Under the pieces are notes generated by a model. It was not told the origin of the DNA. It did not search any database and worked only from the letters and a program-made list of their open reading frames with translations. From assembly GCF_003945595.2 (NCBI RefSeq), contig NW_024105087.1, positions 124,001 to 188,000 on the forward strand: DNA of 64,000 nt, given 5' to 3'. The position numbers and the translations under genes are program-made. The DNA comes from Pipra filicauda (lineage: Eukaryota > Chordata > Aves > Passeriformes > Pipridae). Of this stretch, positions 36,007 through 48,863 are shown one piece after another; the first letter of the stretch is position 1, and every line of letters begins with the position of its first letter.

Positions 36007-37740
36007 CTCGATTTTCATCCCTATCTGCTCTACACAGACTATGTAAATCCTGCCATACTGGAAACCAAGTTCTGTAAACAACCAACAAAACTGATTATAG
36101 TGCAGCTAACAGCATAAGTCAGCTAATTGATAAGTGTCTTTTTGAAAACATCTTTTGTTGACCTTTTATAACCAATATAGTGTATTTGTGTGCAATCTCT
36201 CATTTGAAGATGCTTAGTAGAGAGACTACTCTTATTTCTCCCACATATTTTAATGAATCCTTTCAAAGAGATAGAAGATAAACATAAATCCCAAAACAGC
36301 TCTTTGTTTAATTTAAAAGAATCCTTTCAAATACAATAAAATACAAGCATCATCTGAAATAACCAACTGGACTGAGAGATAGTGTAACTTTGGATGCTAT
36401 AGCTAATCAAGTTGGTATACAGACAAAATGTTTCCTAAAGAATCATTGCACAATGCCAAGCTATATTTGCATTATTTGACATCTAGGAGTAAAATGAACT
36501 GTGTTATTATTTATTCTCCACAAGTCACAATGTTATTAATCTTCTTGAAGTTATGACCATAGGTCTGTTTCAAATAAGGCATGCATGACAAGTTTTCTTA
36601 GTGAAAACATTAGTACAACTGACCAAATTGGTTTACAGAAACAACATTTTTAGTGTTGACTCTTTCTGCTGCAAAGTGAATTGAGTTGGAATAGAAGCAC
36701 CTGCTACACATCTGCAATCCCAGGTATCTATAAAATTCTAGTTTCCCCAAGCATGTGAGAATATGTACATATTTCTTACCCTACAATTTTCTGACTGCCT
36801 ATAAAGACTTTTTTAAAAAACTAACTCAAAAGATCAAGGAGGCCAAAAGTATTTTCAGACATTCTGACTGGACAAGAACATTGTTCGTTTCAAAAACCTC
36901 ATTTTCTTTCTACATACTGCAGGAAAGGAGGAGGCTTTTGGTGATATCAGACCCTTTCCTTTTATTCAAGGTATACTGGTGTTCTCCTTTTCTGAAAATT
37001 CCACTGTAAATATTTTGATATGTAGATCACAAAACACCAAGCATCTTCTCAATTAATACATAGAAAGGTAACGTGGCTCCTTTTCCCCACTTAGCCAATA
37101 TGGAAAGATTCACAATTGCATTTGGAGTCTGGGTAATGCAAGGAACAGAAAAATACAGTTTTCCATTTTTCTTTCCCTCAGAAGAATTCCAGCCACAAAA
37201 TGAGGGTTAAACGAAGGATAAAATCTCCTAGTTAAACGAATTCAAGAGAACGCACTAAAATCTTGAAATGACTTTAGGAATTAAACTCAAAAAATTCCAA
37301 AAAGTGATGTAGCATCTTCATATATTAGAGGGAGTAAGTTAGTACTGAGTTATTTTAAAATTTATTTAGCTTCCCTTGTTTCATCAACAAATGTTATTAA
37401 ATTTTAATGAGTAAAAATGGTGCAATAAAACTAATGAAGTCAGTTTTAGCAGGAAAATGCAATAAAGAACAGTACCTTTTATTTTAAAGGAAATATGTGT
37501 TTAGTAGAGTTTGTCTTATAATAAAATAAAAGGAAGATTATTGGTTTTCATAGTTTCAGAAAAAACTTCCAGTTTGCAGCAAGAAAGAACAGAAAAAGAA
37601 CAATATCCTTAGGCAGTCATCACATAAACTCTTGCTCACACAAGCAACCTTTCCTAGAGAAATCTCAGTGGAAGAAAAATCAGCGTGAAAAAAGTAAAGC
37701 ACCTTTTCACAAGTGTTTATGGCAGCATCACTTCCCTTGT

Positions 37741-38215
37741 CCTGCTGACCACACAGCTTTTGATGCAGCCCAGGATACAGCTGGCTTTCTGGGCTGCAAG
37801 TGCATATTTCTGGGTCATGTCCAGCCTCTCTTTTCCTTGGTGAAGCCGTGATGGCTGTCCCAAATCACCTCCCTGTCCTCCATGTGCCTTAGAATAGCTC
37901 CTAGGATGGGCTGTTCCATGATCTTCCCAGGCACAGAGGTGAGACTGATAGGTCATAGTTCCCAGAGGCTTCCTTTCTACCCTTTTTAAAGGTGAGTACA
38001 GTATTTCCCTTTCTCCAGTTACCTGAATACCATGACTTTTCAAACATCATAGAGGGTGGCTTGGCAACTACATCAGCCGATTCCCTCAGGACTCTAGGAT
38101 GCATGTCATTGGGTCCCATAGACTTATACATGTTCAGGTTCCTTGGGTGGTCATAAACCTGATCTTTGCTTATGATAGGAATCAATTTGCTTCCCCAGTC
38201 TCCATCCTGCTGTCT
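37741..38215 (-). mobile_element. CR1 LINE internal fragment, minus orientation, internally deleted
   Basis: The minus-strand frame at 37901-38254 contains the start of the CR1 reverse transcriptase domain: GPNDMHPRVLRESADVVAKP, then FEKSW, TFKKGRKEASGNY and LSVSPLC. On the plus strand, TTTGATGCAGCCCAGGATAC and CTTTCTGGGCTGCAAGTGCA near 37757-37805 belong to a much later part of ORF2. The two parts join abruptly near 37830 (…TCATGTCCAGCCTCTC / TTCCTTGGTGAAGCC…), so the central reverse transcriptase region between them is missing. The fragment also lacks the CR1 3' terminus. It is non-functional. Confidence 0.9.
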
Positions 38216-40068
38216 ATCATCATCTCTCACAAAAAAAGCAAAATCCAATGACAAAGTAACTGGCAGGATGCTAAGACATCTGTGGTACAGAAATGGATTA
38301 TCCCCCTCTAAATTATGGCAGCCTTGGAATCAGAGTGTGTGATAATCTGTAGCACAAACTCATAACTATGGGACTTGACATCAAATGGCAACATTGCCTT
38401 ATAGAAGCTCCTGGTATCCCCTTGATTACTATTGTATAAAGGAAGCAGAAACTCCTAGACTGGTTACTTTTTTCTTAGAAGGATCATGTAGAATAATGGC
38501 ATTAAACATTCCAGAAGTATTATGTGCAGGGGTGTTTATACCTCCTTTGGACCACAGCAAGTTCTTTCAAAGCTGTTCACATCAGCTGTTTCAGGCTGTC
38601 ACGGTACCACTGCCAGCTACCTGTGCTGCTCAGTGCTGGCCTTCTCGTACAGTCTTTGGCTTGCCTTGGCCAGATTCAGAATTCACTTCCCTTTTGCAAT
38701 GGATGCCAGTGAATGCTCTGACACCTGCTACAGAACAGCTGACAAGAGCTTCCATTTGGAGGAGAGTTGATAGCAAGGGGGATTGCATCTCCTGAAAGGA
38801 GATGCAGTCACCTCGTACAAGAATGCAGGCACTTTGGAGAGATGGACGTTCACAACACGTGGTTGTCATATGTTGCGAGCATCTTGAGGGTAGTCCAGGG
38901 TCACATCAGTAGGACTGGAATTGTGCTGAGGGACCTGTCAAGGTCCATGGGGGCAGCTTTTCTGGGCAGTGCCACCGAATGCTGCAGAACCCTTATTGGG
39001 ACCAGCTGCCAAAGTCCTGGCAGAGACACTGTGGTACTTATTTGACAGGAGACATAACAGCAGCCTGATCATATGGTCTTGCAGTATGTCAGGGCACTCA
39101 CATTCAGTAAGCCCAGACCCCTCTGGAGTAAGAGCAAGAACATTTACTAGGCTACATATATATAAACAAGCATATAGTGTGTATCTAGGGGTATGTGTAT
39201 GTGTATCCATAGACACACAGAAGATGAACTATGTATTAATGCAAAGGTATGCTATGAATCTCTGGTTTTTAAGTTAGTCACTCTTTAGAGAGGTATACCA
39301 AATGCTCTGGAGTTACAGTTGCCATTCCAGTACAACCAGCAGGATAAGAGAAGTACAACACAGACCAAAGTTCAATTCTAGGGGCAAATATCTAATGAAA
39401 ATCCCTTGTTTTCGGTCATTCTCCTTTGTAGAAATCTTGACAATAAGCAAAATTGTATAGAAAACTTGAAGATAGACACTGGATTTTCCTTCAATTAGAA
39501 GTGCCTGCTCAAGCATTTCAGATTTCAGAGGCAATTGTCGAAAGCTGAAGTTGTAGGTACTTTTGAAGGGAGAATACACATGACTATACAAGTACTACTA
39601 TCACATAATATGTTTACTGTTGTACGTTATGCTCCAGAGCCAAATCTCACTTGCAGGTAAGTATTGTGTCAAGTCAGGTCACAAACTATTCCAAGTGAAT
39701 ACTGTAAAGACTAAGACTACATAAAACAAGCCAACCAACCACATATACACATCCCTCAGGAATACTGACTGTTGTGTCTTCAACAGCAATCTCACAAGCC
39801 TTCTGTGAAAATGTTTAGTGGAAAATACATATTTTCCAGAAAACTTTTTTTTTTTAATTTAAATGATAAAACACACATTTTACCGCACATTAAATATTAA
39901 TGGTCTCTGTTTTGTTATTTCCCCATAAATAGATTATATCAATTAGCTGCATGGAAACTCCCCTCAGCTCTCTACAAACTCCCTACAGATTTTCCTTCAG
40001 TCTCTGACTGGAGCTTGGCAGCATCGGTCATGATAATATAAAGTGATCATCGGCACACAGAGAGATAG

Positions 40069-40088
40069 TATACATATATATATATATA
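40069..40088. repeat. (TA)n microsatellite
   Basis: TATACATATATATATATATA, about ten TA units with one C interruption. No other feature is attached. Confidence 0.85.
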
Positions 40089-42647
40089 AACAATGAGTCA
40101 TCTAGAAAGGAAAATTTCACAGAAGCATTTAGATTAAACTCATATCTATCACATCATTCATCAGAAAGATAAAATAGCAGTTCCATATATTTAACACATA
40201 TTTAAATTTAATTGCATGATCCTAATTACCTTTCTTTTTACACAGAATAGCTACTAATTCTATAGGTTTGTTATATGCCAGCTTCTCATCCATCAGTGCA
40301 TTTCCACAATAAACTTTTTCACATCTTCCTTCTCTACCCCCACTCCCTCCCTCTGTGCCCTTTTAGACTTAGACCATGATCATTCTCCTGAGACTATGAC
40401 GACAAATGGCCTTATCAAGAATACCACAGTTTACAAGGTTTGTCATGCCTTGCCATAATTCACTGACTGTCTCTCAACTGGAGATTTGCACGAACACAGT
40501 AATCAAGTGTGCACACAACTGTGTTAAAGCTGAAAATGTACCCAAAGGATTTAGAGCAACTCAGACTGCCACAGTTCTGGAACAGCTCTCTACCCACAGA
40601 GCTGTGCACACCACTGGTTTTCTCCCTCCTCTACAAAAAGCTGCAGTGTTTAAATTGCATGTGTAAGTAATGTGTTCCCTTACTCATTAACTTTGCTATG
40701 ATTTGGTTTTGCTGTTAGCTAAAGACTGCTGCACAATTGGATAAAAGTAAAAGAAGCATCCAGGATTAGCCCTGGCTGTAAAGGTCAGTTTGCTGCTCTT
40801 TTCATTTTTCCCAGATGCAGGCTAGCTGCTTTTGTGAAAGACAAAATTCAAAGGCATAGAGCAAATGGAGGCAGTGGAGAGAGCAAAACCAGGACTGCAA
40901 CAGTGACCTGAACATTACAGTTACACTGCTCCCAGCATACAGACAGAAGCAGGTCTCCGGCCATACATTTGGCCATCATGTATACTTCTCTTCTGTATCT
41001 AACAGTACACTTCTCTGCTTGCCACCTCAAATAACATCTTCACACCTTAATGCTCCTTGTTTCTTTGCTGCTGCATGATCCAGTCATCTGCTTGCTCATC
41101 TCATGAGGGCATATCCAAATGCCACCCCTGTATATCCCATGTCATAACCACTTCCTCACCTCAAGTGATGGAAAAAACAAATACATTTTCATCCTGAGCT
41201 TGAAACATGTCAGACAAGACGCACTGTCCCAACTTTGGTGTGGTCAACAGCAGACTACTGGAAAAGCTTAAGAACAAGGAAAGTCTGTAGTAATACTTTC
41301 TCAAGGTATACCCCTCACTTTCAGAAATTTGCAGCTGGGAGGTTTTCTAGCCTTTGCCTCTTTCCCTCACCTTGCATCTGCTCAGCCTTCATTTCTCTTA
41401 CACCATGAGCTCTCTACACCATGTAGCTGAAAGAGTAATTTGCTATACAGACCTTTCACAGCCTCCCCTTGCATAATTCCCTCCTTGAATTTGGGCTTCA
41501 GGCCCTGTCACACCTTTCCACCACAGGGTCCTGATCTGATTTTCTCTCCCTTCTATTGTTACTAGGCTCCCTCTGTGCCCTCTCAGCTCTTTTTTCTCTT
41601 ATTGTTCCTTGCCTGTACTTCAGTATGAGCTGATACAACTTCCAGATTAAGTTTTTCACCTCTCCCTTCATGACACATAACAACAAATTCTGTCCAAACT
41701 CAGCGTGGGGACTGACAGCAGGGATATGGATGTGTGCACTCGAAGGATACTCTCATCTACCTGTGAGAGTCATGTGGCACTTTAGAGAATGCCTTGAACT
41801 GTGTCCTGTGGGCAGAGCAAGCAAAGTCTCATGGAATGGTTTTCCTTGAGAGAGCTCTAAAGAACATATGTTGAGTTAAGACTCTGGGACCAGACAAAAT
41901 GTAACCAGAAGTAAATCCCACAGGGTATGTGTAATGGGGCTTTTTTGCTTCAGTTCATGAGAAGCTGTCCCTGGGATCACATCTGTGACAAGTTTGCCCA
42001 GGAAGATACCCTGGCCACAACTCCCTGTTCCCTACCCCAGACCAGCCATTCCCTGTGGTGCAAAAAGAATAGAGGAGAGGACAACAGAGAACCAAGCCTG
42101 ACTGCAGCATGAGAAGTAAAAAGCTTGAACACAGAGAGCCAAGAATGGGGTTGCTGAAAGACAAAAGTTCTGAGTGAAGATGTATAATCTGAATGAAGAT
42201 CTGATAATCTTCATGGTACTGTCTGAAAAGTCACCCATGCAGCAAGGAAAAAATGTCAGGGATACAAGTCAGATATGTCTCCCAGTCCCACAGTATGTCA
42301 CAGGCCAGATATACCCTGTGGCAGGAAGAACATTTCTTTCCTCCTCTTCAAAGAAAGAGAAATCCAAACTTTTTCAACAAAACAAGCTTTGTTATGGGGA
42401 CTATGTCTGAAAGTAAAGCAGTCACAGCCCAATCAGTTTTACAGGAATAGGAATCAGAAGTTACCAGAGGCATGTACAGCAAGGTCAGTGCAAGAGGCTG
42501 AGATGACCAAAGCAGAGCTAAGCCACTGACAGTCCCTGCTGAGGCCTTAGGAACCAACAGACCCATACAGGATCACCAGCATACAAAACACCAGAGCACT
42601 CTGAACTCTCTTTTGCCAAATATCCTTCCAAATCCTCCCGTGAAAGA

Positions 42648-42762
42648 CACACAAAAAAACCTCCAACCAAACACCAAAGAAAAAAAAAACAAAACCAAAC
42701 CAACCAAAACAACCAATCAAAACAAACCAAACCAAAACCCTCACCCCCTCCCCAAACCCAAG
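42648..42762. repeat. AC-rich low-complexity tract (complement of TTTGG type)
   Basis: Units of AACC, AAACC and AAAC with an A10 run make up this stretch. It is the complement of the TG-rich tracts at 2.9, 45.1, 53.6 and 58.9 kb. The minus-strand frames over it (for example 42547-42765) translate to a W/F/G/V-rich string that mimics a membrane protein but simply reflects TTTGG-type repeats. Confidence 0.85.
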
Positions 42763-45141
42763 CAATTTTATTTATTTTGTCCTCAAGGCAAAAAATATTA
42801 ATTAAGGACCATTTTTTCCTGCTCCACTTTTTATTGAGTTTGTGTCTAACCAGCAGTCTTAAAAACAAGGTTATTTATTTATGAACTTAACTTCAAGTCA
42901 GTGTGTGTGTGAAATGCATCCTAGTCTTTTCTCCACTTCTGTGAATAGAGTAAGACAAGCAACCATGTATGGTGGTATGTTATAGTAATCTGCAACAGCA
43001 GATCATCTCATAGCCTACACTGTTTGTAGCACTGTCATTGCACCTCGCTTCTAGCAGACTGTATCTCAGCTGGAAATATCTGGAAAAGAGATAGGTGGAA
43101 GTGGAAGGCAGAAAACCCAAGAAATATTCATGATGTGTTTATGTCCTCCTAGTTCTCCCTCTCTATAAATGGCAACATGAGGTACTTTAATCTTTGTACA
43201 GCAAACAAATCACCTTAGTTGAACATGGTTTTCATTTGAAAACAAGCTGCAGAGCTTAAGGCTGAAGTTCTCCAGAGAAAATGGCCCTATGATTTATATC
43301 AGTGCTGTAAGAACTAGAAGCAATTTACAACGTTGCACATGGATAATGCACGGTGAGAGCAACACAGTTTGAAACTGTTGAAAGAAAGTAAATGAAGTGC
43401 CCTTTCCAATGGTACATATACAGGAAAGTATTTTAATTTGAATTATTTACAGGTACTGGTGATACTGCGGAACCACCTCAAAACAGCAACTATGTCAAGT
43501 CCTGGGACAGCCCTGATACCACCAATTCCATAGAAAAACCTGTCTCTACCGCAAAAATGTTAAAACCTATGAATATGCAAAGCAACATGGTAACACATGG
43601 AATGGTATATACACTCTGTAAAGTGCAGCATCAAGCTTACTGAGCTGTACCTCAGATACAAAGTCTAATCCAGTTCAAAGGACACCAGCAGAAATTGCCT
43701 TATGTGAACCTACTTTAAAAACCAATCAAACAGCAACAGAGACAGTGAGAATTTCCAGTAACACTACAAAAGGACTCCCTACTAAAACATAGTTTCAGCA
43801 TTACTATGTTGGACTTAATTTTTCAATACACAGTAAATTTACCCTAAAAAATATTCAAGTGTCAGATATTTTGGCTGTAAGTATGAGCAACAAAGAAAAA
43901 TTAAAAGTGTGGACTAGATAGATCTGTGAATTGTAACAGACTGTGAAGGCTTTCACCTTTGGGTGTTTAGTTGAAATTTAGATAGGGTTATTATTGAGGG
44001 GAAGAACAGTCCCTTACCCAGTCTCTTCATCTGCCTCCAGTCAGACTCAGTTGATTCCACACAACATGCACAAAGGTGGGTGAATTCATTCCTGAAACAA
44101 GTCTACACAAAAAATCCCATATATTGAAAAGGTCTCTCAGCCCTCAGGCAGAACTGTCTGAGGATTTGGATGCAGGTCTGTGGCTGCTCAGACTTAGATC
44201 AATATCAGTGCTGTACAAGAAGTAACTCCTGATAGTGGGAGAAACATAAAGGAAGTGAGAACTTCCTAAAGCATTCCACATCTTAAAACCTCCTTGTCAT
44301 GGTGTAGACCCTGAAGGCAGCTAAACACCGCAAAGCTACTTTCTCACTTCCTCCACGTGCCAGGATAGGGATTTGGCTTTCCTGTGGGAGACTCAAGAGC
44401 AGCAAATTTTCAAAATGATTCATTGGTCTAACAGCCACTGACTGCTTCCTTCAATGCTATAGAAATGATGGACAGTTCCCTTTGAGGGGAGTGACTGCTG
44501 CTACAGTGAGATTCAGCTTGGAAACATTTTTTTCAAAACTAAAATTCCCAAGATAACTTTCAAAACTGATTTCAGACCACTCAGAGTGATGCAGAGTTGC
44601 GTCACTTCAGTGACATCTCTTTCTAACCTAATAAAACTGTCTTAGAACAAATGTGCATTTAGATGTGACCCTTTACCCTTTCCAGATCAGTTATATAGGA
44701 CAGTCTGATGCGACGTTTTTGTTTGTTCCCTGAGTAACTGGTAGAGCTCATTTCTCGTGTTCCTTCAAAAATACCCCAAAAAGCTCAACTCTCCCCCCCC
44801 CAAAGCTTGCTATAATGCCCAACTTTTACTAGGTAGAATAATAGCTCTGATTCACCATTGCTTTGTTCACATTTTACACCTATGTAAGTTCCATCGAATT
44901 AGTGGTGCTGTGTCATCCTTCAGCCAAGGTGACTGAAATGTCGACTCAGATCTAAGAAATCTAATAAGAACATGTTATCAGGTCTACCAGTAATCTACTG
45001 CATCATTTTGTCTGTCCTGTCACAATGCAGTCTGATGCAGAGAAATGTGACCACAGTACATTCATAGGATGTTAACAATTTAGCTGATTATCTACAACTT
45101 CTTCCTCAAGTAATTTAGAAAAAGTTATTAGGAAAAATCAT

Positions 45142-45213
45142 GGGGGTTTTGTTTTATTTTAGTTTGTTTGGGTTTTTTTTGTTGGGGGGGTAGTTGTTTG
45201 GTTGATTTTTTTA
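45142..45213. repeat. TG-rich low-complexity tract with G runs
   Basis: Plus-strand GGGGGTTTTG, TTTGTTTGGG and TTGGGGGGG blocks lie close together. The G5, G3 and G7 runs are G-quadruplex-compatible, though only three runs of three or more G are obvious. Confidence 0.7.
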
Positions 45214-46156
45214 ATCCATGAAGTTGAGAGATATTTTTTAGAAATACAGTCACAATTAAGTTATTTTAAACCAAAACACATTTGTATAGGTATGTTGTAC
45301 CTATAGTACAAAATCCAAAGCTATCTTGCATTTAGGGAAAGGATTAGGTTTGAATGAAACTACACTTGTACTCTTTATTACATTTTATACATTTTTTGCC
45401 AATCACTCTACATGAGCACCTGGCCAGTCATAACACAGGGTTTCTGTGTTGCAATTTTTGCTTATCAAGAAGTGCCAGGAGTGAGCACAAACCACCAAGC
45501 TTGTCAATTGCTCCAGCTGTGCTGGAAGTTCTTTGGAGGTCTGCTGACTTGGTAAGCAAAACATTCCCTGTTGCTGAGTACTAGAGAGGATACTTCTTGC
45601 TGAGCTATAGGTTTTGTCATGGATCTGAGCAGATGACCACAGAAATGAAATATTCCTTTTCAAGCAAACAAGTGAGATCACTTAAGTAGTCTAATGAACT
45701 GGTATAATTTGATATTACAATATTACAAGATCATATACAGCCTGGTCTGATGGTTATAGAGAAGGAGAGCAGTGAAAGCTGCATCAATACATAGATACTG
45801 CTTTTGCACAAAAATGTTTGTGAGAAAGCACTAAACACTTGTGCTTTTCTTTGATCCCTACAGGGACATGACTGGCAAGCAAATTGTGGAGAACAAGATT
45901 ATCCTCATAATCATCAAACACAGCTACAGACATTTAAGAACTGACCACTGCTTTTGCAAGAATTGGGATATCCATGCAGTCATTCCAGCAAAAGAAAAGA
46001 GGCCATATTCATTCTCAGCATGGAATGAATATGTAACCAGGGTAGCTGGGATGAAATAGTGCTCGTTTCCCCTTCCAGATTACCAGACATAGCAAAAAAA
46101 ATTGGGGGATTTTTATTCCAATTTCCATCAGCTGAAGATGTATTGGAAAGGTTCTG

Positions 46157-46172
46157 TTTTTTTTTTTTTTTT
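46157..46172. repeat. Poly-T run (16 T)
   Basis: A homopolymer of 16 T on the plus strand. No retroposed body is recognised beside it. Confidence 0.85.
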
Positions 46173-48211
46173 CATTCCTGGAGTTAACACTCAGAAAGGA
46201 ATGTCATGGACCTTTTGCACTTCCTTTTCTTGCAGTTGTCTATCAAAATCTCCTTAGAGAAATAGATGGTCATAGTTTGCACAGTCACCTCAGGAAAAAT
46301 GAGTTGAGTGTGGGAAGGAGCAGATCCCAGCAAGAACAACAGCAGAGAACCCCAAAACAACTCTATTTTTTTCTCTTTCTGCAGGTATTGTTCTATTGTC
46401 TAATTACAGCCCAGTGAGACAGACCAGTCAGTTCCATACCACTCTGATCATTTGCAGATTATATATTTTAAGACGAGACAGTCACTGCATCTGGAACTAG
46501 TCAAGCGGTCTGAACATTTACTTGAACCTGTCATACAACAGTCAGAGCTAAATCCACATGCATTTGTGTGTTGTCTTCCTTGGGGAGGCTGCAGGAGTGC
46601 AGGCAGGGTAGATATCAAAGGCAATAGGAAAAAAATCACAGTCTCCAGAAGCATTAGTTAGTCTGTTGGCAAGCAGAAGAGAAAGGCAAATGTGAGTCCT
46701 CCTCCGTGAAAAGCTTCCATTTTGCACCGGAAACAGCAAGCATTACAATACCTGTGCCAAGAGAGGGAGAGGGAAACAATAGCTGATTTTACTCTTGTGC
46801 ATGTTGGATGTAGAGTGGATGAAGACTGAGTTCAGATGGTCCCAAGCCTGTAAGTCCTCAGATACTTTGAGTATCTGGATCTCAAAACATGTCTGAGGCC
46901 ACAGAGGAAGTTTAGGTCAAACCTAGAAAGTTAGGCTGCTTTCCCAGACTCCTCCATCAGTGATGGAGCCACTGGATGCAGTTTGCAGGAGTTGCTTGAA
47001 ATAAGCAAAGCAGAAACGTCTGATCATTAGTACTGCAGACCTGCTAAGCATCTGAAGCACATGTATCAGTGGTTTTGGGATCTCCTCCTCATGGGTATTC
47101 TTGACTATAGGTCTGCTTCTAAAACCATTATTCACAAGTACAGTTCAGTTAATAGATTAGGAAGTGGAGAGGAGGGAAATTAAACCCTGATTAGCTGGAA
47201 TGACACAGCCTCTCTAATGGTTATACCTTCTGAGACTTTCTCTAGGTTTCCTTAAAGTTCTATCTGAATCTGCCTGCAGCTATGCTAATTAGCAAAGACC
47301 ACAAATTTGGAAATTCAAATTCATTTTACTTCATATTCCACTCTCTTATATGCTAAGTTAGCAGCCTGTATGTACCCAAGAATATCCAAATGCATGCAGT
47401 CCTAAGGGCTGGAGTCAGGTGTAGATTAAAGTAAAACGTATGCTTCTTTAATTGATCCCTTACAGCAGCAATGAATGGAGCAAGCATGGGATTTAACCCC
47501 AAACACAAGAGTATTCCCAGACTGTCTGTATGGCTCATTCAGCTGTGCAGGTAGGCAGAGCTGAGAATCAAGCCCTTAAAAGAGATTTTAATGATAAAGT
47601 TGCAGATATCAAACAGTGTTTTCTAAAGAGATAACAGTAACTAGTAAAGCAGATTCTAATGCCCATTAGAAAACTGTTTGATATAGAAAGGTATCTAACT
47701 TCCTTCCCTAATTTCTGCCATGAACAGTGTGAGATGACATTATCCAGCCTGTTGGAAGAATTTTCCCCAGTGGCCAGGGCTCATTTTGACTCAGAGAAGC
47801 CTGGGTTGATTTTATTCCAGTTATTGGTTTAGAAGCAATCTGCCAAACACTTCAGTCTGAGCTTCAGGATTCATTCAAACACAACATAGTGACAAAGCAA
47901 AAACCAGACTAAATCTACAATTTATTGTATGTTTTTACTCTCACCCCAAGTTGTTCAACAAGACAGTTTTTGGTCGTATAAAGCCATGGTATCAGTCTAA
48001 CATGATACAATTCAGTTAGCAACATTCCTAAAAACAACTCAACGACCAAACAAATCCTTCTGGACTATGCTTGCATACTGTAATGAGAAATATTTATCAT
48101 GGGATATCCAGACAGTTCAGAAACAATATAACTCAAGATTGTAAAACACAGCAGAGTGAAGTCAGGCTTTTAAATCTAAAACCTTCAAAAGTTTTTTGTC
48201 AAAAATAAGGC

Positions 48212-48762
48212 ACATCCAACTTGGCCTTGAACACTTCCAGGGATACAGCATCACAGCTTCTCAGGGCAGGCAGCCTGTTTCAGTGCCACACCACTCACAT
48301 GGTAAAGAATTTCTTCCTAGTAACTAAACTAAATTTCCATTTTCTCTTTAAAGCCACCAGCCCTTCTCCTGTCACCGCATACCCTTGTACAAAGTCCCTC
48401 TCCAGTTTTCTTGCAGGGTCCCTTTAGGTACTGGAAGGCTGCTGTAAGGTCTCCCCACAGCTGTCTTCTCTCCAGGCTCAACAGCCCAAGCTCTCTCAAC
48501 CTGTCTTCACAGGACAGTTCTCTAGCCCTCTGATCACCTTCGTACCCTACTCTGGACTCACTCAAACAGGTTCACATCCTTCTCATGTTGAGGATCCAGA
48601 GTTGGATGCAGTACTCCAGGTAAGGTCTCATGAGGGGAGAGTAGCTGGGCAGAGTCACATCCTTCAATTTGCTGGTCACTCTGCTTTTGATACAGCCCAG
48701 GATATGACCAACTTTCTGGGCTGCAAGTGCACATTGATGGGTCATGTTGATTCTTATTATGA
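48212..48762 (-). mobile_element. CR1 LINE, 3' side of a split and rearranged copy, minus orientation
   Basis: The plus strand shows the complement of CR1 ORF2 from ACATCCAACTTGGCCTTGAA through GGTAAAGAATTTCTTCCTAG, GTTGGATGCAGTACTCCAGG and CTTTCTGGGCTGCAAGTGCA to CATTGATGGGTCATGTTGA. The minus-strand frame at 48329-48565 contains EDRLRELGLLSLERRQLWGD and LTAAFQYLKG, both characteristic of CR1. The last part of the CR1 3' untranslated region is absent, which is unusual because CR1 copies normally keep their 3' end. CR1 homology stops at 48750-48762, where a foreign segment begins, and resumes at 48864. Confidence 0.92.
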
Positions 48763-48863
48763 GAGCAGTCTTGTGCTTCAGATGGAGTTAAAATGACACT
48801 GCTGGGAAAAATTACACCTTAGTAATATAGATCCTACTAAATTACCTTTAACATAGTTATCAA
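48763..48863. repeat. 101-bp duplicated segment, copy A, interrupting CR1
   Basis: From GAGCAGTC to TTATCAA this segment is not CR1 but matches 52136-52236 over its whole length, with seven substitutions (six transitions, one transversion) and no indel, about 93% identity, on the same strand. It replaces roughly a dozen bases of CR1. The last three bases CAA could belong to either source (microhomology). No terminal inverted repeats, poly-A tail or flanking target-site duplication are visible. A templated insertion during break repair fits better than transposition, but a small unnamed interspersed repeat is possible. Confidence 0.85.

Larger units (their letters stand above)
29321..37740. 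other. Unique non-coding stretch, no gene seen
   Basis: No gene or mobile element is recognised. It contains a 12-bp perfect doublet (31774-31797), a long perfect AAT microsatellite (32251-32320) and a hairpin-capable palindrome (35986-36006). The 35.76-36.7 kb part is unusually free of repeats and low-complexity DNA, but conservation cannot be judged from one sequence. Open frames are at most 99 codons and lack motifs. Confidence 0.55.
38216..48211. other. Unique non-coding stretch, no gene seen
   Basis: No gene is recognised. The 38.4-39.28 kb part is somewhat GC-richer and carries several overlapping open frames on both strands (longest 136 codons). Further along are an AT dinucleotide run (40069-40088), an AC-rich tract (42648-42762), a C9 run near 44793, a TG-rich tract (45142-45213) and a 16-T run (46157-46172). 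The frames over the AC- and TG-rich tracts are artefacts of base composition. Confidence 0.5.

Noticed and set aside
42518..42868. 116-codon minus-strand frame rich in W, F, G and V
   Set aside because: It spans the complement of a TTTGG-type tract. The hydrophobic core is repeat-derived and the flanks show no homology.
46157..46172. Second poly-T run considered as a retroposed tail
   Set aside because: No gene-like body or flanking duplication is visible beside it.
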